64,000 nt of DNA, from the NCBI GenBank assembly GCA_025757985.1, contig CP107210.1, forward strand, positions 2,418,001-2,482,000. Direction: 5' to 3'. The translations under genes and the position numbers were made by a program. The notes under the pieces are model-generated. The model saw only the letters and a program-made list of their open reading frames with translations. It searched no databases and had not been told where the DNA came from. Shown piece after piece: positions 42,195-50,342 of this stretch (its first letter is position 1; each line of letters begins with the position of its first letter). The stretch comes from Oscillospiraceae bacterium. Its GTDB lineage: Bacteria > Bacillota > Clostridia > Oscillospirales > Ruminococcaceae.

Positions 42195-42556
42195 TGCTGT
42201 GCGGCGTTCTCAGCCGGGGCGGTCAGGTCGGGCAGGCCGGCCTTGGCAAACAGCCGGCCGAGCGTTTTGCTCATCTGGGTGCTTTTCAGGCGGGGGGTCT
42301 GGCCGCGCGCCACCAGAATAATGTCATACCCGCCGATATTCTGGGCCAGATGCTCCGACAGGGCGGCGCGCATGATACGGCGGGCGCGGTTGCGCTGCAC
42401 CGCATGCCCGACCTTTTTGGTGGCGGTCAGCCCGATGCGGGTATAGCCCAGCCGGTTTTTGGCCACATACAGCACGCAATGCGGGTGTACATAGCTTTTG
42501 CCCCGGCCATATACCCGGTTGAACTGCCAGTTTTTATTTAAAGTGCGGTAACGCAT
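42191..42556 (-). CDS. rnpA: ribonuclease P protein component
   Basis: 121 residues, typical length. RNR-type motif in VGHAVQRNRARRIMRAAL, and the basic N-terminus LNKNWQFNRVYGRGKSYVHP. The protein supports the RNase P RNA in maturing tRNA 5' ends. It has a starting ATG at 42556 and is translationally coupled to yidD by ATGA. A family A repeat and a terminator separate it from rpmH, so it is probably transcribed separately, unlike the usual rpmH-rnpA operon. Confidence 0.96.
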   Translation of the reverse strand: MRYRTLNKNWQFNRVYGRGKSYVHPHCVLYVAKNRLGYTRIGLTATKKVGHAVQRNRARRIMRAALSEHLAQNIGGYDIILVARGQTPRLKSTQMSKTLGRLFAKAGLPDLTAPAENAAQQ

Positions 42557-42569
42557 AGGTCTCCTTCCT

Positions 42570-42726
42570 AAAGGCTTCCCCCTCAGGGGGGAAGCTGCCG
42601 CCCGCAGGCGGCTGATGAGGGGCGCGCCTGCCCCTGCCGGCCCTGTACCGAACAGCTGCGGTTCACTTCTCCCTCATCCGTCCACGGTCGGGGCCGCGGA
42701 CACCTTCCCCCAAGGGGGAAGGCATT
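42570..42726. repeat. family A intergenic repeat
   Basis: AAGGCTTCCCCCTCAGGGGG end, CTGATGAGGGGCGCG near 42620 with a degenerate CCCTCATC partner near 42671, and CCTTCCCCCAAGGGGGAAGG end. It lies between rnpA and rpmH. Confidence 0.8.
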
Positions 42727-42785
42727 TTATTTTTTCCTATTCTCCTATATTATAATGAATCCCGTTTTCTGTAAAGCCATTATTT

Positions 42786-42824
42786 GAAAAAAGGGCTGCT
42801 GATTTTACAATCAGCAACCCTTTT
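42786..42824 (-). terminator. rpmH terminator
   Basis: AAGGG(CT)GCTGATT and AATCAGCAACCCTT form a near-perfect stem at 42791-42823; minus-strand T-run of six. It ends transcription after rpmH. Confidence 0.88.
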
Positions 42825-42847
42825 GTTCACATAATCTCTGAAACAAA

Positions 42848-42982
42848 TCAGACAGTCAGGCTCTTGCGGCCCTTTGCACGGCGGCGGGCGATGACCTTGC
42901 GGCCGTTCTTGGTAGCCATGCGGTTCAGGAAACCGTGGACGCGGCTGCGCTGACGCTTCTTGGGCTGGAAAGTACGCTTCAT
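42848..42982 (-). CDS. rpmH: 50S ribosomal protein L34
   Basis: 44 residues, the universal L34 size; too short for simple gene finders. It reads MKRTFQPKKRQRSRVHGFLN then RMATKNGRKVIARRRAKGRK and ends SLTV. The strongly basic sequence and order beside rnpA and dnaA are diagnostic. AGGAGG-type site (AACAGGAGGAAT on the minus strand) precedes the ATG. It is a component of the 50S subunit. Confidence 0.98.
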   Translation of the reverse strand: MKRTFQPKKRQRSRVHGFLNRMATKNGRKVIARRRAKGRKSLTV

Positions 42983-43151
42983 TTTTCATTCCTCCTGTTG
43001 AAATCCCGGTATGGGCTGTTTGCTCAGGGCTTCGCCCATACACTGGGGCAGCCTTGCAGAGTTAGATTATACGCGATAAGCACCCCTTTTGTCAAGAGGT
43101 TTTTTGCAGAATTTTTCGTCTGCGCGTCAAACAATCTTTTGCTACAAACAG

Positions 43152-43252
43152 TTATCCACTACATTTTGTACTATTCACTGTTGAAAAACGCAGTTCTTGT
43201 GGAAAACTTTCAAGAATGCCCTTTCTGCGGGAAAATTTTCAACATTTCCACG
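43152..43252. other. DnaA-box cluster upstream of dnaA
   Basis: TTATCCACT 43152, TGTTGAAAA 43179, TGTGGAAAA 43198, TTTTCAACA 43236, ATTTCCACG 43244, in the rpmH-dnaA gap. Equivalent to the upstream box cluster of bipartite Firmicutes origins; probably also allows dnaA autoregulation. Confidence 0.75.
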
Positions 43253-43288
43253 CCGTAAAAAAATTCCTACTTTATTATAATATAGGTG

Positions 43289-43317
43289 TTGTTTAAAACA
43301 TGATTTTGTGGTATACT
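43289..43317 (+). promoter_or_regulatory. dnaA promoter
   Basis: TTGTTT (43289-43294), 17-bp spacer, TATACT (43312-43317), 70 bp before the dnaA start and just after the box cluster. Confidence 0.65.
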
Positions 43318-43386
43318 GTATGCAGTGTTTTTGCGCCCTTGTAAAAGGCGTTGATTTATAACAGGAAGTGGGGAGTATCGAGTTTC

Positions 43387-44709
43387 ATGGATTCCATCAA
43401 TGAGGTAATGGAAGCGGTCAAGGCCTACTGCAAAGAAAAGACCTCCGACGCTACCTACGCATTTTACATCAAGGACATCAAGGCTGTCAGCTTTGAAAAT
43501 TCCAAGACCGTCACGCTGGAGCTGCGCAGTGACTTCGTGATGGGCATTGTTTCGGACCGCTACACGGCACTTTTGCAGGATGCGTTCAAGGCCATTCTGG
43601 GCTTTGATGTAGAGATCCGCTATGTGGTCGCCCCGCCGGAGGACGGCGTGAAGCCTGGCGACAGCGAAAACCAGATGGACGAAAAATCCCTGCCCAGCGG
43701 CCGGTATGAATTCACCTTTGAAAACTTCATCAAGGGCCCGTCCAACCAGTTTGCGTTTGCGGCCGCGCAGGCTGTTGCGGCCAACCCCTCCGGCGCGTAC
43801 AACCCGCTGTTCATCTACGGGCCGTCGGGCTTAGGCAAGACCCACCTTTTGAACGCCATCAAGATCGAGATCCAGAAAAACCATCCGGATTTCAACATTG
43901 TCTATGTGGATTGTGAAAAATTCACCAACGAGACGATCACCGCGATCAAAACCGCCACGATGGAGCAGTTCCGCCAGCGGTACCGCAAGGCCGATGTGCT
44001 GCTGATTGATGATATTCAGTTTCTGGCCGGCAAGGAGAGCACGCAGGAGGAGTTTTTCCACACCTTCAACACGCTGCACAACGACGGCCGCCAGATCGTA
44101 ATTGCCTCCGACCGCCCCGCCAAGGAGATCAAATCGCTGGAGGAGCGTCTGCGCACCCGGTTTGAGTGGGGCCTGACCGCTGACATCCAGCCGCCGGATT
44201 TTGAGACCCGCGTGGCCATCGTCAAGCGCAAGGCCGAGCTGCTGAATCTTGACCTGCCCAACGATGTGGCCGAGTACATCGCCAACCATCTGAAGCAGAA
44301 CATCCGCCAGCTGGAGGGCGCCGTCAAAAAGCTGAACGCCTACTATATGCTGGAGGGCATCGAGCCCTGCATCGGTGTGACGACCACCGCGATCAAGGAT
44401 ACGCTGAACGACAGCCAGCCGATCCCCGTCACGATCGAAAAGATCCTGAATGAGGTCGCCCGCACCTACAATGTAATGCCGGCGGACATTCGCGGCAAAA
44501 AGCGCAATGCGAATGTGAGCGCCGCGCGGCAGATGACGATGTACATTATCCGCGAGGTGACCGGCATGAGCATGGAGGCCATCGGTCAGGAGTTCCAGCG
44601 CGATCATTCCACCGTTGTCTATTCCATCAAAACGATGGAGGAAAACATCAACCGCGACCAGCACCTCAAGGAGATGTGCAGCGACATCATGAAGAATGTC
44701 CGCACCTAG
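43387..44709 (+). CDS. dnaA: chromosomal replication initiator DnaA
   Basis: 440 residues from the ATG at 43387, preceded by GGGGAG. Domain I (about 1-75) is followed by a short linker, the AAA+ domain III with Walker A FIYGPSGLGKTHLL near residue 141 and Walker B DVLLIDDIQFL near 203, and domain IV with the DnaA-box-binding helix QEFQRDHSTVVYSIKTMEEN near 398-417. It binds the DnaA boxes here and opens oriC for DnaB loading. It is alone in its transcription unit; oriC separates it from dnaN. Confidence 0.99.
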   Translation: MDSINEVMEAVKAYCKEKTSDATYAFYIKDIKAVSFENSKTVTLELRSDFVMGIVSDRYTALLQDAFKAILGFDVEIRYVVAPPEDGVKPGDSENQMDEKSLPSGRYEFTFENFIKGPSNQFAFAAAQAVAANPSGAYNPLFIYGPSGLGKTHLLNAIKIEIQKNHPDFNIVYVDCEKFTNETITAIKTATMEQFRQRYRKADVLLIDDIQFLAGKESTQEEFFHTFNTLHNDGRQIVIASDRPAKEIKSLEERLRTRFEWGLTADIQPPDFETRVAIVKRKAELLNLDLPNDVAEYIANHLKQNIRQLEGAVKKLNAYYMLEGIEPCIGVTTTAIKDTLNDSQPIPVTIEKILNEVARTYNVMPADIRGKKRNANVSAARQMTMYIIREVTGMSMEAIGQEFQRDHSTVVYSIKTMEENINRDQHLKEMCSDIMKNVRT

Positions 44710-44850
44710 CCTACTTTCTTGAAAGAAAGTAGGCAAAGAACTTTTAATGCCTTTTCCCGGGGACGGGAGACAATAATGCACTATATAGCGTGCATTACGG
44801 GTTATTATTTGAAAGTTTCTTTGTTTCTTTCTTTTCAAAGAAAGAAAAGC
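44710..44850. repeat. double-hairpin element between dnaA and oriC
   Basis: An 11-bp palindrome CCTACTTTCTT/AAGAAAGTAGG (44710-44720/44723-44733) starts right at the dnaA stop; a second T/A-rich hairpin TTTCTTTC..AAAGAAAG lies near 44826-44848. GCAAAGAACTTT and AAAGTTTCTTTG internal segments are nearly inverted copies. It may serve as a dnaA terminator and looks like a mobile-type intergenic repeat. Confidence 0.5.
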
Positions 44851-44854
44851 CTTT

Positions 44855-45060
44855 TTATCCACAAAGTTTTTAGTTTTCAACAGGCGGTATTCCACAGCGT
44901 GTGTTGAAAAACGGCGGTTTCCGGGTTTTCAACAAGAATCTCCACAGACTGTTCAAAAGTCTGCGCGGACGATTTACCGCATCGCTATCGGGCGCGGCGG
45001 AGTTTTCCACAGAACTAACAGCCCCTACTACGACTACTACCATAGTTAATAGTTTCTGCG
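44855..45060 (+). other. oriC: replication origin oriC with DnaA boxes and DnaA-trio element
   Basis: DnaA boxes: TTATCCACA 44855 (perfect), TTTTCAACA 44874, TATTCCACA 44888, TGTTGAAAA 44902, TTTTCAACA 44926, TTTTCCACA 45003. Fourteen bp after the last box is CTACTACGACTACTAC (45025-45040), the top-strand form of repeated 3'-GAT-5' DnaA-trios, followed by AT-rich ATAGTTAATAGTT. The order box-GC spacer-trio-AT matches the Bacillus subtilis unwinding region between dnaA and dnaN. Confidence 0.85.
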
Positions 45061-45196
45061 AACAGGGACGCTTTGAAAGAGCAGCTTACCCCGGAAAATA
45101 GCAGCCCCGATGGTGGAAAACCCGAAACAGAGAAAACATAAAGAAAAAACAGACGCTTTTTGCCCCGCTTTGAACAAGCGGACGGGAGAACAGAGT

Positions 45197-46306
45197 ATGA
45201 AATTTGAATGTGAAAAGACCCTGCTGGCCAATGCCATCGACGGCGTTTCCCGCGCGATCACCAACCGCGCCGCCATCCCTGTGCTGGAGGGCATCTACCT
45301 GAAAGCCGAGGGCTTTACCCTGACGCTGACCGGCTATGATATGGAAATGGGCATCACGACCACCATTGAATGCAACGTGCTTGTACCGGGTGAAACGGTA
45401 CTTGATGCAAAGCTGCTCGGTTCGATGGTCAGCCGTATGCCGGCCGGTGACATCTGCATCGAGCTGACCGATGAGGGGCAGGCCAGGATCAGCGGCGGCG
45501 TGGCTGAGTTTGAGATTCCCGCGCTGAACGCCAGCGATTATCCCAGCCTGCCGGTGACCGGCGCTGACAACACAATGACCGTGAAATGCGGTATGCTGCG
45601 CGAGATGATCGAAAAAACGATCTACGCGGTCAGCCAAGACGACAAAAAGCCCGCCCACACCGGCGAGCTGTTCGTCATTGAGCCGGGTAGCCTGACCATC
45701 GTGGCGCTGGACGGCTACCGGCTGGCTATCATCCAGCGTGCAGTCGAGTGTACCCGCGACATCCGCATTATCATCCCGGCCAAGACGCTGCAGGAGCTGC
45801 TCAAAATCATGGGCGGCGCGGACGATGATGTCAAGATCGACGCAAACCGCCGCTATGTTGTGTTCACCTCCAACGGCTACACGATCATGAGCCGTTTGAT
45901 CGAGGGGGACTTCCTCAATTATGAGAGCGTCATCCCGAAGGACAAAAAAACGCGCGTTGTCGTGGATTGCAAGACCTTCATCGACACGATCGAGCGCGCC
46001 TCCCTCATTATTACCGAGCGTTTGAAGAACCCGCTGCGCATCAATTTCGGTGAGGAGCGGGTGACTGTGCGCTGCCAGACCCCGCTGGGCAAGGTCGTGG
46101 ACGAGTTCTCCCCCGTGGAGATGACCGGCGACCCGGTCGAAATCGGCTTCAACAACCGGTATCTGCTTGATGCGCTGCGCTATTCCAAGTGTGAGCGGAT
46201 GGTGCTGGAGATCAACGGCCCCCTGAGCCCGGTCAAGCTGCTGCCCGAGGACGGCAAGGACTTTATCTATCTGGTTTTGCCGGTACGGTTTAAGAACGAG
46301 GGCTGA
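45197..46306 (+). CDS. dnaN: DNA polymerase III beta sliding clamp
   Basis: 369 residues from the ATG at 45197 (MKFECEKTLLANAI); an upstream extension in frame has no start signal and overlaps oriC. Three clamp domains of about 120 residues each are present; markers include TNRAAIPVLEGIYL, LDGYRLAI near 175 and the C-terminal LLPVR-like YLVLPVRFKNEG ending that forms the peptide-binding pocket. The dimeric ring encircles DNA and holds polymerase III. It starts the dnaN-S4-recF transcription direction. Confidence 0.98.
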   Translation: MKFECEKTLLANAIDGVSRAITNRAAIPVLEGIYLKAEGFTLTLTGYDMEMGITTTIECNVLVPGETVLDAKLLGSMVSRMPAGDICIELTDEGQARISGGVAEFEIPALNASDYPSLPVTGADNTMTVKCGMLREMIEKTIYAVSQDDKKPAHTGELFVIEPGSLTIVALDGYRLAIIQRAVECTRDIRIIIPAKTLQELLKIMGGADDDVKIDANRRYVVFTSNGYTIMSRLIEGDFLNYESVIPKDKKTRVVVDCKTFIDTIERASLIITERLKNPLRINFGEERVTVRCQTPLGKVVDEFSPVEMTGDPVEIGFNNRYLLDALRYSKCERMVLEINGPLSPVKLLPEDGKDFIYLVLPVRFKNEG

Positions 46307-46320
46307 AGCAATGCTGTGCT

Positions 46321-46417
46321 GTAGGGGCCGGGCATGCCCGGCCCTGCAGATAAAATCAGCCGCCCGGCTAAAGGGCTGCTGCAGCAAGGCTGAGGGTCGG
46401 ACATGTCCGACCCCTAC
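46321..46417. repeat. family R (REP-like) doublet
   Basis: GTAGGGGCCGGGCATGCCCG start, and GGTCGGACATGTCCGACCCC with TAC at the end. It begins 14 bp after the dnaN stop. The two arms differ in sequence but each is a perfect short hairpin. Confidence 0.85.
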
Positions 46418-46445
46418 GGCCGGGGTTACGATAGAGGGATGTATT

Positions 46446-46661
46446 ATGGAAAAAATTCGTATTAACACCGACTTTATTAAGCTTGACGCTCTTTTGAAGT
46501 TCGCGGGGCTGTGTGAGACGGGCGGCGAGGCCAAGGAGCTGATCCAGGGCGGGGCCGTCAAGGTCAACGGCGAGGTCTGCACGATGCGCGGCAAAAAGTG
46601 CCGCGCCGGTGATACGGTCGAGCTGGAGGGCCAGACCGTGCAGGTCGCGGCGGGTGCGTAA
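46446..46661 (+). CDS. S4-domain RNA-binding protein (YaaA type)
   Basis: 71 residues. S4 fold with IKLDALLKFAGLCETGGEAK, ELIQGGAVKVNGEV and RAGDTVELEG. Small S4 proteins between dnaN and recF are conserved in Firmicutes (yaaA), probably binding ribosomal RNA; a precise function is not established. ATG at 46446, in the sequence GTATTATGG. The stop TAA overlaps the recF ATG by 1 bp (TAATG), showing coupling. Confidence 0.92.
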   Translation: MEKIRINTDFIKLDALLKFAGLCETGGEAKELIQGGAVKVNGEVCTMRGKKCRAGDTVELEGQTVQVAAGA

Positions 46662-47755
46662 TGCGCCTGACCCACCTTGCACTGACTGACCACCGCAACA
46701 TTGCCCATGCCGTGCTGGACCCCGACCCGCACCTGACCGTGCTGTGCGGCCCCAACGGGCAGGGCAAGACGAACCTGCTGGAGGCAATCTGGCTGCTGAC
46801 CGGCGGCAAAAGCTTCCGTGGCTCCAAGGATGCCGAGCTGATCCGCCGCGGCTGTGACTTTTCGGTCATAGAGGGCGCGTTTGAGACACAGGACATCGAA
46901 AAAGAGATCCGCCTGACGGTGGGCAGCAAGACGAGCCAGCGGCCCGGCCGCACCGGCAGGCTGAACGGCGCGGACATGGGCCGCGCTGCTGCGCTGGCGG
47001 GGAACTTTCAGGCCGTTGTGTTTGAGCCGGACCTGCTGGGGCTGGTCAAGGGCGGCCCCGAGGGACGCCGCCGGTTTCTGGATTCGGCGCTGTGTCAGGT
47101 ATACCGGCCCTACCTTGTGGCGCTGCGGCGCTACATGCGGCTGACGGCCCAGAAGAATGCGCTGCTGAAAAGCTACGATATTACGCCAAACGGTGCAATA
47201 CTGCTGGAAACCTACGAGGAGCAGCTGGCGGAGTACGGCGCGCTGATCATGCAGCACCGCTGCAAGTTTCTGGAACAGGCTGCCCCAATCGCGGCGCAGA
47301 ATTACCGCGATATATCCCACGGCGCCGAGGTGCTGGAGGTGCGCTACCAGATGTGTACCGATGCCCCCACCGCCGAGGCGCTGGCCGCAAAGATGCACGC
47401 CATGCGCACCGCAGAGCTGCGCGCCGGGTTCTGCCTGACAGGACCGCACCGGGAGGACTTGGAAATCCTGCTGGACGGCCAGCCCGCCCGGGTGTTTGGC
47501 AGTCAGGGGCAGCAGCGCAGCTGCGTGCTGGCCCTCAAGCTGGCCGAGGCCACCGTGGTCGGTGAGCTTTTCGGCGAGCATCCGGTGCTTTTGCTGGACG
47601 ATGTATTGAGCGAGCTGGACGATGAGCGCCAGACCTATCTTTTGACCCGCATGGGGGAGCATCAAACGATCGTGACCACCTGCGACACTGCGGCATTTGC
47701 ACGCACCAACGGGAAAATTGTGATGGTCAAGGGCGGAACCGTAGCAGAGCCGTAG
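46661..47755 (+). CDS. recF: DNA replication and repair protein RecF
   Basis: 364 residues. ABC-type ATPase: Walker A LCGPNGQGKTNLLEA near residues 28-42, signature FGSQGQQRSCVLALKL near 285, Walker B PVLLLDDVLSELDDERQ near 308. RecF helps load RecA at gaps. The start overlaps the S4 gene. The stop codon TAG lies within the first four bases of a family R repeat (GTAGGGG), so the native C-terminus may have been changed by repeat insertion. Confidence 0.97.
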   Translation: MRLTHLALTDHRNIAHAVLDPDPHLTVLCGPNGQGKTNLLEAIWLLTGGKSFRGSKDAELIRRGCDFSVIEGAFETQDIEKEIRLTVGSKTSQRPGRTGRLNGADMGRAAALAGNFQAVVFEPDLLGLVKGGPEGRRRFLDSALCQVYRPYLVALRRYMRLTAQKNALLKSYDITPNGAILLETYEEQLAEYGALIMQHRCKFLEQAAPIAAQNYRDISHGAEVLEVRYQMCTDAPTAEALAAKMHAMRTAELRAGFCLTGPHREDLEILLDGQPARVFGSQGQQRSCVLALKLAEATVVGELFGEHPVLLLDDVLSELDDERQTYLLTRMGEHQTIVTTCDTAAFARTNGKIVMVKGGTVAEP

Positions 47756-47846
47756 GGGCCGGACATGTCCGGCCCGCAGCAGTAGGGCGGCTGCTCGCTG
47801 ACGGGCAATGACGCAGAGTGGAGGGCCGGGCGTGCCCGGCCCCTAC
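47752..47846. repeat. family R (REP-like) doublet supplying the recF stop
   Basis: GTAGGGGCCGGACATGTCCG start, CGGGCGTGCCCGGCCCCTAC end, centre with GGGCAATGACGCA. The TAG of the left end is the recF stop. Confidence 0.88.
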
Positions 47847-47861
47847 AGAGAGGTGCAGGAA

Positions 47862-48122
47862 ATGTACTTTCACGCCGGGCAGGATTTTGTACTGAACACA
47901 CGCGATGTGATCGGGGTGTTTGATCTGGATACAGCCGGGGCATCGCGGCGGACCGAGGAATATTTCCGCCATGCCGAGGCCGAGGGTGCCGTTGTGGACC
48001 TGTGCGCCCCCGGCACCCTGCCCAAAAGCTTTATGGTCACCGATTTCCCAGATGAAACGGTCTACATCAGCCAATTATCGCCCGCCGCATTGAAAAAGCG
48101 GGCGGAGAGGCTGGAATTTTAA
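47862..48122 (+). CDS. DUF370/RemB-like regulator
   Basis: 86 residues. MYFHAGQDFVLNTRDVIGVF is characteristic of the DUF370 family (YaaB/RemB) found between recF and gyrB in Firmicutes. The related RemA is a DNA-binding regulator of matrix genes; the function of the YaaB branch is less clear. The ATG at 47862 has GTGCAGGA upstream, a weak site. Repeats of family R lie on both sides. Confidence 0.88.
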   Translation: MYFHAGQDFVLNTRDVIGVFDLDTAGASRRTEEYFRHAEAEGAVVDLCAPGTLPKSFMVTDFPDETVYISQLSPAALKKRAERLEF

Positions 48123-48134
48123 AGAACTACGACC

Positions 48135-48230
48135 GTAGGGGCCGGGCATGCCCGGCCCGCAACATAAAAAGTACCGCCCGATAAAAGGGCAATAACGCAA
48201 GGCGGAGGGCCGGGCATGCCCGGCCCCTAC
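48135..48230. repeat. family R (REP-like) doublet
   Basis: GTAGGGGCCGGGCATGCCCG start and CGGGCATGCCCGGCCCCTAC end; centre AGGGCAATAACGCAAGG. Immediately upstream of gyrB. Confidence 0.88.
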
Positions 48231-48276
48231 ATTGCAAAATAAGAGATACCCACCCACAACAGGAGGCTATCATTTC

Positions 48277-50259
48277 ATGGCAGAAGAAATCATCACCGAA
48301 ACCAACCGCGAAACGGCTACCGACCATGCCTACGGCGGTGCGCAGATTCAGGTCCTCGAGGGTCTGGAGGCTGTGCGCAAACGCCCCGGCATGTATATCG
48401 GCTCCACCGGGCCTTCCGGTCTGCATCACCTCGTCTATGAGATCGTGGACAACGCCATTGACGAGGCACTGGCCGGCTACTGCACCCATATCGAGGTGAC
48501 CATCAAGCCCGGCAATATCATTGAGGTATCGGACAACGGCCGCGGCATCCCCGTGGACATCCAGCCCAAGCTGGGCATCCCGGCTGTCACCGTTGTCTAC
48601 ACCGTGCTGCACGCCGGCGGCAAGTTCGGCGGCGAGGATTCCGGCTACAAGGTGGCCGGCGGTCTGCACGGCGTCGGTGCATCGGTCGTCAACGCCCTGT
48701 CGGAATGGCTGGTCGTTCGTGTCCGCCGCGATGGGGTAGAGTATGAGCAGAGCTTCAAGCGCGGCAAGCCGGACGGCGATTTGAAAAAGATCGGCGCGGC
48801 GGCTTCTACCGGAACGACAGTCACCTTCAAGCCCGACCCGGAGATGTTCCAGGAGACAACGCTCTACCACTATGAGACGCTGCTCAAGCGTCTGCGGGAG
48901 GAGGCGTTCCTGAACGCCGGTGTCCGCATCACCCTGACGGACGAGCGCGCCGATGCCGACCGCCCGCAGGAGGAGCAGAACGGCGAAGTCCGCACCGAGA
49001 CGATGTGCTACGAGGGCGGCATCCGCTCCTTTGTCAGCTATCTGTGCGAGCGCCGCGACCTGACGCCCCTGCACCCGCAGGTCATGTATATGAAGGGCGA
49101 GGGACAGGGCGCTGTGGCCGAGGTTGCGCTGCAGTATTACGACAACAGCTACAATGAGCTGCTGCTCAGCTTTGCAAACAATGTCCATACCCCCGAGGGC
49201 GGCACCCACGAGGATGGCTTTAAGCTGGCCCTGACCCGTGTGCTGAACGAGTACGGCCGCGCCAAGGGCATTTTGAAGGATAAGGACGAGAACCTCTCCG
49301 GCTCCGATGCGCGCGAGGGCATTATTGCCGTGGTCAGCGTCAAGCTGCAGGAGGCCCAGTTCGAGGGCCAGACCAAGGCAAAGCTTGGCAATACCTTCAT
49401 CAAGGGTCTGGTCAACAATGTGGTCTACAAGGCCCTGACCGAATTTTTTGAGGAAAACCCCGCTGTGGCGAAGGCTATCCTTGAAAAGGCTACGCAGGCG
49501 GCCCGCGCCCGCGCTGCCGCCAAAAAGGCCCGCGAGCTGGTCCGCCGCAAGAGCGCGCTGGAATCCAACCGTATGCCCGGCAAGCTGGCCGACTGCCACG
49601 AAAAAGACCCCTCCAAGACCGAACTGTTCATCGTGGAGGGTGATTCTGCAGGCGGCTCGGCCAAAATGGGCCGAGACTCCAACATTCAGGCCATTCTGCC
49701 TTTGTGGGGCAAGATGCTGAATGTCGAAAAAGCACGCGCCGACCGCATCTACGGCAACGATAAGCTGATGCCTGTTGTGACCGCGCTGGGCACCGGCATC
49801 GGCGATGAGTTCGATATTTCCAAGGTGCGCTACCACAAGATCTTCATCATGGCCGATGCCGATGTTGACGGCTCGCATATCTGCACGCTGATGCTGACCT
49901 TCTTCTTCCGCTATATGCGGCCGCTGATCGATCATGGCTATGTCTATGTTGCCCAGCCGCCGCTGTTTAAGCTGCAGAAGGGCCAGAATGTCAAGTATGC
50001 CTACAACGATGAGGAAATGAAGCTGCTGAGCGCCGAGATGCCCGGCGCAAAGGTCAACCGCTACAAAGGCTTGGGCGAGATGAACCCCGACCAGCTGTGG
50101 GAGACCACCATGAACCCCGACAACCGTGTCATTGTCCAGATCAAGATCGAGGACGCCGAGCGCGCCGACGAAGCGTTCAGCATCCTGATGGGCGAGCAGG
50201 TCGAACCGAGACGCCAGTTCATCGAGAAAAACGCAAAGTACGCGAATCTGGATGTGTGA
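48277..50259 (+). CDS. gyrB: DNA gyrase subunit B
   Basis: 660 residues from the ATG at 48277, preceded by AGGAGG. GHKL ATPase domain with VRKRPGMYIGSTG near 25, EIVDNAIDEALAG, GRGIPVDI and HAGGKFGG; transducer region; TOPRIM domain with EGDSAGGSAKMGRD near 450 and the acidic pair DADVDGSHI. The C-terminus is YANLDV, typical of Gram-positive GyrB without the enteric insert. GyrB hydrolyses ATP for negative supercoiling. gyrA follows after an inserted transposase gene. Confidence 0.99.
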   Translation: MAEEIITETNRETATDHAYGGAQIQVLEGLEAVRKRPGMYIGSTGPSGLHHLVYEIVDNAIDEALAGYCTHIEVTIKPGNIIEVSDNGRGIPVDIQPKLGIPAVTVVYTVLHAGGKFGGEDSGYKVAGGLHGVGASVVNALSEWLVVRVRRDGVEYEQSFKRGKPDGDLKKIGAAASTGTTVTFKPDPEMFQETTLYHYETLLKRLREEAFLNAGVRITLTDERADADRPQEEQNGEVRTETMCYEGGIRSFVSYLCERRDLTPLHPQVMYMKGEGQGAVAEVALQYYDNSYNELLLSFANNVHTPEGGTHEDGFKLALTRVLNEYGRAKGILKDKDENLSGSDAREGIIAVVSVKLQEAQFEGQTKAKLGNTFIKGLVNNVVYKALTEFFEENPAVAKAILEKATQAARARAAAKKARELVRRKSALESNRMPGKLADCHEKDPSKTELFIVEGDSAGGSAKMGRDSNIQAILPLWGKMLNVEKARADRIYGNDKLMPVVTALGTGIGDEFDISKVRYHKIFIMADADVDGSHICTLMLTFFFRYMRPLIDHGYVYVAQPPLFKLQKGQNVKYAYNDEEMKLLSAEMPGAKVNRYKGLGEMNPDQLWETTMNPDNRVIVQIKIEDAERADEAFSILMGEQVEPRRQFIEKNAKYANLDV

Positions 50260-50278
50260 TACATCATACGCCGCCCGT

Positions 50279-50303
50279 GTAGGGGCCGGGCATGCCCGGC
50301 CCG
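50279..50303. repeat. single family R palindrome, left of RAYT
   Basis: GTAGGGGCCGGGCATGCCCG followed by GCCCG, one arm only, 40 bp before the RAYT start. Confidence 0.8.
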
Positions 50304-50342
50304 CCGCATAAAAACCACCGCCCCGTTTATGGTGTATGAATC

